DNA from: a virus | Length of the DNA stretch: 64,000 nucleotides | Strand: one strand, 5' to 3' | IMG/VR virus record: IMGVR_UViG_3300010885_003070 | Span: 17,074 to 81,073 of that record | In this document: positions 46,661 through 53,762 of the stretch, one piece after another | How positions within the stretch are numbered: position 1 is the first letter of the stretch | Layout: each line of letters starts with the position of its first letter | Position numbers and translations under genes: made by a program | The notes under the pieces: generated by a model | Told to the model about the DNA's origin: nothing | Databases searched by the model: none | What the model saw: the letters and a program-made list of their open reading frames with translations, nothing else

Positions 46661-48340
46661 TTAAGGATTAGGATTAAACGATACACCAAAATTACTACTA
46701 ACTGATTCCGGAATACTTTCTAGTGAATCCGGTAAGAATTTATCTAGTGCTATTGGATTGCCGCCTTTGACTGTATCTTCTACAATCTGCGTCATTCTTT
46801 GTGTGTCGCCATCTTGGTTTAATTTCTTATGCATACCCTTGGCGTCATTCTCTTGCTCTCTTGTCATACGCTTCCACATATCTTTCATTGTGCCAGCGGA
46901 CTCGCCGAACATGTTCTGGTTCATACCCTGAGCAAGACCCTGGATCTGTCCGAGCAATCCCTGAACCTGTCCGATAACTTGTCCTGCGTTTGTCGTGCCG
47001 CCTTTACTGCCACCAGATGGAGGAGAGTTAGAACCGCTAGTAGCACCTGAACCAAAGCCAAGACTAGCACCAGTAGAGTTGATTGAGTAATAAACGTCCT
47101 CTGAATTATTGCCGTCAAAGTAACCCAAAGCAGGACTGCCGGTATTACTTGTCATGTCATTAGTAAATTGAATTTCATTATTAGCGTCTTCTGCGCCGTA
47201 GGTAATAATCATATTACCGTTATAATCGATTTCTTGTAGAGCCACGCCCCAAGCTGTCTCGATTTCATTTACAACGTTTGATAGCTTTTCTGTACCACGT
47301 AGGGATTCGTCCCACTGTAGTCTATTCATAACATACATTAGATCACTAAGATTAGTAACCTGACCTAATAATTCCTGTGCGTTACCGAGATATGTGTCCT
47401 CATGAACAACGTCACCAGTCATAAATGCTACGCCACCTTCTGTCTCATAGCCCTGTAGCAATACAGAAAGACTATTTACAGCGGCTTTCATATTAGGTGT
47501 GAGCCCATCCATGATTTCATAGAGTGGTGTATTTGACGGAGCATCAGCGGCTGATATAATATTATTGCCTAGACCGCCAGAATATCCTGAGCCACCAGCG
47601 CCGTTTTCTGTACCTGGTGGAACATATTGAACTGAGCCGCTGCCTGTAGATGCTGGAGTAGAATAATTAGAGCCGTAGCCTCCCCCGCCTCCACCAGCAC
47701 CTTTATTACCAGCGAGACCTTGGATCATCTGCCCAAGTGACATAATCTGTCCGGCCATTTGCTGTAAGTTCTGGACAGACATCATTTGGTCATTAGTCTG
47801 TTTAGCTGTGGGAACGTTTTTGATTTCTGGCAGTCTAAATCCGGCGATATCAAATAAAGCACCGTGAACTGGAAGACCATCTAATAAGTCCAGCTTATGT
47901 TGCTTTCCTTTCTCGATGACCTTTCTGATTTTAACGCCGTTTTCTTCAACTTCTTTTATGTCGGGAGCTATGTTGATATCTCTTTCGGTCCCGGTCAACT
48001 GCTCGACCTTCTGTGCGCTTCCTAGGGGCTTTCCAGCAGCCGACTGGCCATTGCCCTTTCGGGTCGTATTTGACTGACCGAGAATAATACCACCGAGTTC
48101 GCCTGCTTGTTTGAGCATGACGACACCTGTGCCGGGATCTAGTCCACCCGGAAAGATTTGCTGTAAAAATGCCACTGGAGAATTTAGCATAGAACTAAGA
48201 CCGAGATGATCCAATTCTACCCCTTCACCATGATCCATTGGTGAGTAGCAACCTTGATTGCCTGAACAATCTTCCGCCTTTTGGTCTGTTACAACTGAGA
48301 CTTGAAACTTGGAATCTGGTCCTGGAAACTTACCTGCCAT
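46661..48340 (-). CDS. Baseplate hub protein with OB-like N-terminus
   Basis: 559 residues. The first ~95 residues (FQVSVVTDQKAEDCSGNQGC, then LNSPVAFLQQIFPGGLDPGT, GVVMLKQAGELGGIILGQSN) resemble the OB-fold of gp5/VgrG, where a pore-lining strand is followed by G-xxMxLxQ-(G)-E-xxIILG. A middle Gly-rich hinge (GNKGAGGGGGGYGS) and a second Gly/Ser hinge at about residue 430 separate further helical parts. Its position between the gp27-like gene and the spike gene suggests it joins the hub to the needle. The OB assignment is by pattern, not alignment. Confidence 0.6.
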   Translation of the reverse strand: MAGKFPGPDSKFQVSVVTDQKAEDCSGNQGCYSPMDHGEGVELDHLGLSSMLNSPVAFLQQIFPGGLDPGTGVVMLKQAGELGGIILGQSNTTRKGNGQSAAGKPLGSAQKVEQLTGTERDINIAPDIKEVEENGVKIRKVIEKGKQHKLDLLDGLPVHGALFDIAGFRLPEIKNVPTAKQTNDQMMSVQNLQQMAGQIMSLGQMIQGLAGNKGAGGGGGGYGSNYSTPASTGSGSVQYVPPGTENGAGGSGYSGGLGNNIISAADAPSNTPLYEIMDGLTPNMKAAVNSLSVLLQGYETEGGVAFMTGDVVHEDTYLGNAQELLGQVTNLSDLMYVMNRLQWDESLRGTEKLSNVVNEIETAWGVALQEIDYNGNMIITYGAEDANNEIQFTNDMTSNTGSPALGYFDGNNSEDVYYSINSTGASLGFGSGATSGSNSPPSGGSKGGTTNAGQVIGQVQGLLGQIQGLAQGMNQNMFGESAGTMKDMWKRMTREQENDAKGMHKKLNQDGDTQRMTQIVEDTVKGGNPIALDKFLPDSLESIPESVSSNFGVSFNPNP

Positions 48341-48342
48341 AA

Positions 48343-49584
48343 TTAACTTCCTTTACCAAATGTATTAGCAATACAGTCTAGTGTGGTTGTCGCATAGCCA
48401 CCGTATTGAATATTGTGTGTCATATGAAGAATAAGATACTTACCAGAACCATACTGAGGGAATGTCTCATCATAACGGTTAGACCAATTGAAATAAATCT
48501 GCTGGCCAACGTGTAAACTTGGGGTCCATGGTATAGTAATTCTAAGAGCAATCTTGTCTTTTTCAAGCATACCCATTCTAGCTTGGCGAGTGTGTAGATA
48601 TTTCTCTACATTTGTTTCACAATTATTTTGTTGCTGTGCGGTGCCAAGATTTGTCAGTGACTTGAAGATATTAGCCGCTTGAGAGATAGCGCCCATAGCT
48701 GATGATATGTCACCAGATGCTAGATTAAATGTGCGGACATCATTCATATTCTTACCATCACAATTGACACCATTGAGAATATCGGATAGAACATCATAGT
48801 CACATGGGAAATTAAATGTCACAGCGGTTCTTGAAGCAATATCATATTGAGCTTGATCGGAGAATGACTTTTTACCAGTGACGCCCAGATCAGAGGCATA
48901 TAGCTGATAAGGTTCTTTTGTGGAATTCATCAGTTCCGTCAACGGCTGAAAGTTATGAACATTGATACCAGTTCTTTCATCAATAGTCATATAATGAAGA
49001 AACGATGGATCATTGCCATTATACAATGCTACGTTGGCTTGTTGCTGAATAACCTGAAGCGGATGAATAGACTCGGCGACATATGGACGACCGGGGCCTG
49101 TGCTATTATTCATTCTAAGTGATTGAACATTGAGCTTTGCCATAGCTGCTTTGACGACGGTCGCTGGCGTAGAGCATTTCCAGGATTGCTCCATGATCGT
49201 CTCAGCGTCTTTTAAAATGGATTCATCCACGCTATGTAATGTTAGTTCCTCGACCTGACCAGAGTTAGTTGTCGCAAAGTGCCGATTGTCACAGCGGTAG
49301 ATTTGCTGATTGACCGTCATTAATCTATTGCTGTTTTGTCTATTGTCTCTGATATTGATAGTGATCGGCTTACATCTAAAATAATTCCAATCAATCGGAC
49401 GATAATACATGGCAGTCTGTAGAGTGACCACAGCATGAGCGGATGGATTCAAAAGACTTTCGCCAATGATAACCTCTTTGACGGTCACATCTAATAATTG
49501 AACACCCAAATCAACAGAGGCAGATACCTGTGCGGATGGATCATTACTCTGAGCGGTATAATCTATTCTATTTGGCTGAGCCAT
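48343..49584 (-). CDS. Baseplate hub protein (gp27/gpD-like)
   Basis: 413 residues. Beta-rich with EELTLHSVDESILKDAETIM, LSDILNGVNCDG and, near the C-terminus, LHVGQQIYFNWSNRYDE followed by GSGKYLILHMTHNIQYGGYA. The last segment is the hub family's hallmark (a short domain of LxxGxxIxF...GxYLIxxVxHxI). Such proteins form the trimeric ring that adapts the sheath's sixfold symmetry to the spike. It lies 3 nt before the OB-like gene and 3 nt after gp53. T4 codes gp27 elsewhere, so synteny alone is not decisive. Confidence 0.75.
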   Translation of the reverse strand: MAQPNRIDYTAQSNDPSAQVSASVDLGVQLLDVTVKEVIIGESLLNPSAHAVVTLQTAMYYRPIDWNYFRCKPITINIRDNRQNSNRLMTVNQQIYRCDNRHFATTNSGQVEELTLHSVDESILKDAETIMEQSWKCSTPATVVKAAMAKLNVQSLRMNNSTGPGRPYVAESIHPLQVIQQQANVALYNGNDPSFLHYMTIDERTGINVHNFQPLTELMNSTKEPYQLYASDLGVTGKKSFSDQAQYDIASRTAVTFNFPCDYDVLSDILNGVNCDGKNMNDVRTFNLASGDISSAMGAISQAANIFKSLTNLGTAQQQNNCETNVEKYLHTRQARMGMLEKDKIALRITIPWTPSLHVGQQIYFNWSNRYDETFPQYGSGKYLILHMTHNIQYGGYATTTLDCIANTFGKGS

Positions 49585-49587
49585 CTA

Positions 49588-50373
49588 TTATAGAGTCCTT
49601 ATGTAATCAGGTTGACCTTGGGTCAATCGCTTAAACTCTGACAAAATTTGTTTATAGTATTGTGCCTTGACGACTTTGATAAACTTCTTATTATCATTTA
49701 GCTCTAGTTCATAATCATAGTTAGTCACAGCTTTACCATAGGTATTCATAAAGACCGTAGTGTCATTTACATCATGAGCTTCATATGAATAATACTCAGG
49801 CAATGATGTATCGTCATATGAAAAGTGATTGGAATGATCCGCTGTGAAATAGACATTATCGGCAGTTATTAAATTTGTGTCCGCTGTTAGAAAGTAATTG
49901 TTTGAGTATGGCTCATAATAGGTATAAGGAACATCAAGAGCATTCTCTGTCAAGCGTTCTTTATTGACAAGATATGTGCGAGTATATGTCTGGTCGCCTA
50001 CTCTTGTCTCTACGATCTTCTCATAATGATGATAGGATGTCTGAGCGGCAGCAACGGAGCCATACTTCTCAATAATGTATTTCTTGAAATTGATATCGGA
50101 GAGCGGCCAATCAAACTGCGGGTCCATAATCTTATTGGCATATAATATCATCCAGCCAGCACCAGCGTCTTTATAGACTTTCTCTGCTAGAATTTCCGGC
50201 GTATCATTATCCTCTATCTCGTATAGAACATATGAACCAGAGTTGCTTAGAACATCTCTGAGCATGGCATATCGCTTGAAGATATTGGTTACGTTTTCAG
50301 TAACGTTTTTATCTTCACTAATAGAGTAATCTATTCTCGGAAAACTATCTAGATATGGTGATACGTCTGCCAT
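49588..50373 (-). CDS. 53: Baseplate wedge protein gp53
   Basis: 261 residues (T4 196). YEIEDNDTPEILAEKVYKDA and GAGWMILYANKIMDPQFDWP form the LysM-like domain typical of gp53; NIFKRYAMLRDVLSNSGSYV precedes it. T4 gp53 locks neighbouring wedges together. The C-terminal third with repeated Tyr-rich YFTADHSNHFSYD segments is longer than in T4. Order gp4-(unknown)-gp53 parallels the T4 order gp4-gp53. Confidence 0.9.
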   Translation of the reverse strand: MADVSPYLDSFPRIDYSISEDKNVTENVTNIFKRYAMLRDVLSNSGSYVLYEIEDNDTPEILAEKVYKDAGAGWMILYANKIMDPQFDWPLSDINFKKYIIEKYGSVAAAQTSYHHYEKIVETRVGDQTYTRTYLVNKERLTENALDVPYTYYEPYSNNYFLTADTNLITADNVYFTADHSNHFSYDDTSLPEYYSYEAHDVNDTTVFMNTYGKAVTNYDYELELNDNKKFIKVVKAQYYKQILSEFKRLTQGQPDYIRTL

Positions 50374-50378
50374 TATTC

Positions 50379-50909
50379 TTACCTTCTATATACCCATTCG
50401 TCAATAGGTAGCTGAACTGCTTTGTCGTATTCGTCTTTATTGATTTTGATAAACTGACTACGGACATGATTATAAAGATACCGTTTAACACATTCTTTTG
50501 AAAAACTCTCTAGCCCACTGGTAGATGATTGAACTATATCCCAGTTAGACTTTGCTGATCCTGACATGATACCATTGAATAGCTTTTTCTTGACATAGAA
50601 ATCGTTGAACAAGCCAACCATTCTGCCACGCTGTCCTCTTGTGAGATAATGCGTGTTAAGTCCAAGAAAGCCATCGGTATATCTGTCAATGACAATAGCC
50701 AAAGGATACTTATCATACATTGGCAGCGTCATCTTATGCTTTGGATCATAACGAAAGAAATACATACCGCCGACAAACTGATTACTAACATCAGCATATC
50801 TTTCTGATGCGTCTAGTATTTTATTTCTAGCCGCTCCACCTGACTTTACACTAAGGGCTTTTTCTTCAAACCACTTAGCTAATTCGTCTTTTGTATATTC
50901 TTTTGCCAT
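50379..50909 (-). CDS. Conserved virion-region protein, unassigned
   Basis: 176 residues. The block GGMYFFRYDPKHKMTLPMYD, then YPLAIVIDRYTDGFLGLNTH and YLTRGQRGRMVGLFND, is one I recall in T4-like marine phages, between head-completion and baseplate genes, without a firm function. No T4 homologue comes to mind. The C-terminal part (CVKRYLYNHVRSQFIKINKD) is basic and helical. Placement between gp4 and gp53 suggests head-tail joining or a minor tail component. Confidence 0.7.
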   Translation of the reverse strand: MAKEYTKDELAKWFEEKALSVKSGGAARNKILDASERYADVSNQFVGGMYFFRYDPKHKMTLPMYDKYPLAIVIDRYTDGFLGLNTHYLTRGQRGRMVGLFNDFYVKKKLFNGIMSGSAKSNWDIVQSSTSGLESFSKECVKRYLYNHVRSQFIKINKDEYDKAVQLPIDEWVYRR

Positions 50910-50913
50910 CTTA

Positions 50914-51369
50914 TTATTTAGTTGGTTTTTTAAATAAGTCTGCTTCCGTTATAATATGAAACTCCCAGCCCTTATCGATACAAAACTCTCTCGCTGCTTT
51001 CCACTTTGCTTCATTGACGCCGTAAGTCATAACCTCAGTAATATACCGCTTAGTCTTTCTCTTCGGTGACTTTGGTGGCTGCGTCTGTGCGGCTGGCTTT
51101 ACTTCTAATAGCATCTTCTTAACCGAGCCGTCAGGTGCTCTTGCTTCTACATAGAAATCTGGGTAATACCTATGATATTTACAGTCTATCGGAGAATAGT
51201 AAGGTATGATTATTTCTTCGCTGGCCCAGCGGACAATCGTAGTGTTTTCATCTAGAGACTGCATCACACGTTTTTCCCAACCAGAACGATATACTATATT
51301 AGTTGGATCGCCAATATACTTCTTAGGGAATCTCGGCTTGAAAAATCCCTGCTTATAATCATATGCCAT
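50914..51369 (-). CDS. 4: Head completion protein gp4 (PD-(D/E)XK-like)
   Basis: 151 residues (T4 150). PKKYIGDPTNIVYRSGWEKR, ASEEIIIPYYSP and MTYGVNEAKWKAAREFCIDK match T4 gp4 (YRGDPKKITYRSNWEKFFFE, GSETAVIPYF, YTYSVNTDKWKAAQSLAEKR) along the full length. The YYPDFYVE...LLEVKP segment has the D-(x)n-E-x-K arrangement of PD-(D/E)XK nucleases, which gp4 resembles. gp4 completes the packaged head for tail joining. It is transcribed divergently from gp48 with a 41-nt gap. Confidence 0.95.
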   Translation of the reverse strand: MAYDYKQGFFKPRFPKKYIGDPTNIVYRSGWEKRVMQSLDENTTIVRWASEEIIIPYYSPIDCKYHRYYPDFYVEARAPDGSVKKMLLEVKPAAQTQPPKSPKRKTKRYITEVMTYGVNEAKWKAAREFCIDKGWEFHIITEADLFKKPTK

Positions 51370-51381
51370 ACTGTACCTCTA

Positions 51382-51388
51382 CTAAATA
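51382..51388 (+). promoter_or_regulatory. Late-promoter-like CTAAATA before gp48
   Basis: Plus-strand CTAAATAC lies in the 41-nt divergent gap, 22 nt before the gp48 ATG and ahead of a strong GGAGG at 51401-51405. Likely late promoter for the plus-strand hub block. No equally good match faces gp4 on the other strand. Confidence 0.5.
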
Positions 51389-51410
51389 CTATGTAGCATC
51401 GGAGGATTAA

Positions 51411-52208
51411 ATGCCACAATCATATGTTTTCCCTTCTGACTTGGGATCAAAGCAGCAGGGACACTTTATGAAAATTCAGATTGAACCTAGTAAAGTCGGC
51501 ACCGCTCCTGCTGAGACTAGCACCGTTATGCTTTTTATACCTGGCGGCCAGCAGAATGGTCCGCTACAGTGGCAGATGGTTCATGAGTATGATGACGTTA
51601 AACTAACAAAGCTCGGCATGGGTGCTGTTGGTGCTATTACAAGAGCCGCAGTTGGTGCTGCTCGAATTGCTGGACAGGGAACAATTAATCCTAAGGTTGA
51701 CGTTCTCTATGGTAACTCTGAGTTGCGTACCTTTCAGTTTAGTTTCTTCATGGCTCCACAGTCACAGAAAGAAGCTCAGGATCTAAAACAGATTATCAAG
51801 CTGCTAAGAAAGTTTTCAGCACCAGAGATTGGCACACCAGCATTTGCTCAAGGAGCAGCATCAGCAATCGGATCAGCAATCAATACACTGACAGGACGAC
51901 AAGGCACATTTGGCGGAGCATCAGGACAAGGATCATTATTGGATTCTGGCTTCTGGTTCATACCTCCAGCAGAATTTCTAATTACATTTCATTCTATTAT
52001 CAATAATGAGAATACTGGACTAAACGCACCAGTCAATCCATATCTTCCTAGAATTGGTAGATGTGTGCTAACAAGAGTTGACGTTGACTACACTGTCCAG
52101 GGTGACTTTAGCACATTCAATGACGGCTCACCAACAAATCTACAGCTAACTCTGGTGTTCAGAGAAATGCGTATTATCAGCCAGAAAGACGTAGAGGACG
52201 GATACTAA
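51411..52208 (+). CDS. 48: Tail tube cap protein gp48
   Basis: 265 residues. NPKVDVLYGNSELRTFQFSF and FMAPQSQKEAQDLKQIIKLL are typical of gp48, as are FWFIPPAEFLITF and the end GDFSTFNDGSPTNLQLTLVF with REMRIISQKDVEDGY. These are tail-tube-fold features; gp48 caps the baseplate and with gp54 starts tube polymerisation. An Ala-rich hydrophobic stretch (AVGAITRAAVGAARIAG) lies near residue 75. GGAGG 5 nt upstream supports the start. Confidence 0.9.
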   Translation: MPQSYVFPSDLGSKQQGHFMKIQIEPSKVGTAPAETSTVMLFIPGGQQNGPLQWQMVHEYDDVKLTKLGMGAVGAITRAAVGAARIAGQGTINPKVDVLYGNSELRTFQFSFFMAPQSQKEAQDLKQIIKLLRKFSAPEIGTPAFAQGAASAIGSAINTLTGRQGTFGGASGQGSLLDSGFWFIPPAEFLITFHSIINNENTGLNAPVNPYLPRIGRCVLTRVDVDYTVQGDFSTFNDGSPTNLQLTLVFREMRIISQKDVEDGY

Positions 52209-52209
52209 G

Positions 52210-52800
52210 ATGGCAGTCAACCAGGTTAGACAAACAGGCATCAAAGATTTAGACCTCAACAGGTTTAGAAGCGTATTAGATCGTGGCGGCAGTTTAGCAA
52301 AGAACTGTCGTTATCTTGTTGCTATCAAACCACCAACATCATTGAAAACGTTTCCACAGGATCTTCATTATCTTTGTGAAGCGGCAGACTTTCCAGGTCG
52401 TGGCTTTGCTGTATCACAGGCAAGATACTATGGACCATCACAAGTATTCCCAAATAACACAGAGTATCAGCCACTGGCACTGACATTCATTTGTCGTTCT
52501 GATAGCCAAGAACGCCGCTTCTTTGATGACTGGTTGAACTTTATCAATCCAGTTGATAGCTTTAACTTTGCTTATCCAAACGAATACTATAGTGAAGTTG
52601 AAATCTATCAATACACAGAGTATGGCGCTGGCGGACAAAGAACTGCGAGACCTATGGCTAACATATCATATCACTGGAAACTATACAAAGCCTGGCCAAC
52701 ACTAATCAATGATCAGGCAGTCAACTGGGCAGAAAATGAATATCTAAGATTACAAGTTACCTTTGCGTATAAGTATTGGGATAGACCGAACCTACAATAA
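52210..52800 (+). CDS. 54: Baseplate tail-tube initiator gp54-like
   Basis: 196 residues. CRYLVAIKPPTSLKTFPQDL, LCEAADFPGRGFAVSQARYY and FICRSDSQERRFFDDWLNFI follow the tail-tube fold seen in gp54 and gp19. T4 gp54 is 320 residues, so this is short, but it lies 1 nt after gp48 in a hub operon, which favours gp54 over the major tube protein gp19. The C-terminus (WAENEYLRLQVTFAYKYW) is the closing strand. Confidence 0.8.
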   Translation: MAVNQVRQTGIKDLDLNRFRSVLDRGGSLAKNCRYLVAIKPPTSLKTFPQDLHYLCEAADFPGRGFAVSQARYYGPSQVFPNNTEYQPLALTFICRSDSQERRFFDDWLNFINPVDSFNFAYPNEYYSEVEIYQYTEYGAGGQRTARPMANISYHWKLYKAWPTLINDQAVNWAENEYLRLQVTFAYKYWDRPNLQ

Positions 52801-52815
52801 TAATGGAGTTATATT

Positions 52816-53541
52816 ATGCCGTTACCTAAGATTGATTTGCCAGTTTATGATTTTACTATTCCATCTAGTGGCAAGGTAATCAGAGTTAGACCATTTACAG
52901 TAAAAGAAGAGAAACTACTGTTAATGGCTATCGAGTCAAAAGTGGCTTCTGATATTATAGCCACAGTTAAACAAGTTATCAATAACTGCGTCCAAGATGA
53001 TAGCATTGATGTTGATAAGCTGCCGTTCTTTGATATTGACTATCTCTTTATTTTCTTGAGAGCAAAGTCTGTCGGTGATGAGGTAGCAATCAATCTAACC
53101 TGTAATAATGTATTAGAGAATGGAGAAGTATGCGGTCATAACTTTGAGGCTGAAGCTGACGTTTCCGATGTTGAACTAGTCCGATATGACGATGTTACTG
53201 ACGATATCAAACTCGGTCCGGCTTCTGGTGTTCGCATGAGATATCCAAACTATGGCATTATGAGAAAGCTAGAAGAGTTACCAGAGATCGATAAGAAAAC
53301 GCATATCATCGTTAGCTCTATTGATTATGTCTATGATAAAACTGGAATGCATTCGTATAAAGATTATACAACGGATGAACTAAAAGATTTCGTTGAAGGA
53401 CTGACAGAAGAAAACTATAAGAAGCTGGAAAGATATGTGGATTTGTTTCCTTCAATAGCAGGCAAGATTGAAGCAAACTGTCCGAAGTGTGGATTTCATC
53501 ATGATGTGAGGTATACAGAGTTCTATGATTTTTTTATCTGA
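52816..53541 (+). CDS. 26: Baseplate hub assembly protein, gp26/gp51 family
   Basis: 241 residues. LPVYDFTIPSSGKVIRVRPF and TVKEEKLLLMAIESKVASDI are the T4_baseplate (gp26/gp51) family start. FFDIDYLFIFLRAKSVGDEV follows. Cysteines in LTCNNVLENGEVCGHNF and NCPKCGFHHDV could hold zinc. These proteins assist hub assembly and may not remain in the virion. It is followed 2 nt later by a small partner, the usual layout in T4-like marine phages. Confidence 0.85.
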   Translation: MPLPKIDLPVYDFTIPSSGKVIRVRPFTVKEEKLLLMAIESKVASDIIATVKQVINNCVQDDSIDVDKLPFFDIDYLFIFLRAKSVGDEVAINLTCNNVLENGEVCGHNFEAEADVSDVELVRYDDVTDDIKLGPASGVRMRYPNYGIMRKLEELPEIDKKTHIIVSSIDYVYDKTGMHSYKDYTTDELKDFVEGLTEENYKKLERYVDLFPSIAGKIEANCPKCGFHHDVRYTEFYDFFI

Positions 53542-53543
53542 TA

Positions 53544-53762
53544 ATGGGTCATGACACTTTATCTAATCACATTAAGTCAAACTTTAACTTGATACATCAT
53601 CATAAGTGGAGCTTGAGTGAGATAGATGGAATGATGCCATGGGAGAAACACATATACGTGGAACTATTGAATGCGTATATCAAAGAACAAGAAGACCTGG
53701 CCAGACAAAAAGAAAATGAACACAAGAACATGATGAACCAACTCAACAGAAGAAGAATGTAA
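53544..53762 (+). CDS. Small baseplate-assembly partner protein
   Basis: 72 residues. HKWSLSEIDGMMPWEKHIYV carries the MPWE motif that follows gp26- or chaperone-type proteins in many contractile phages, where the small frame completes an assembly-chaperone pair. The remainder is a charged helix. It begins 2 nt after gp26 and ends in a TAATG overlap with the large hydrolase protein. Function is inferred from location and motif. Confidence 0.65.
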   Translation: MGHDTLSNHIKSNFNLIHHHKWSLSEIDGMMPWEKHIYVELLNAYIKEQEDLARQKENEHKNMMNQLNRRRM

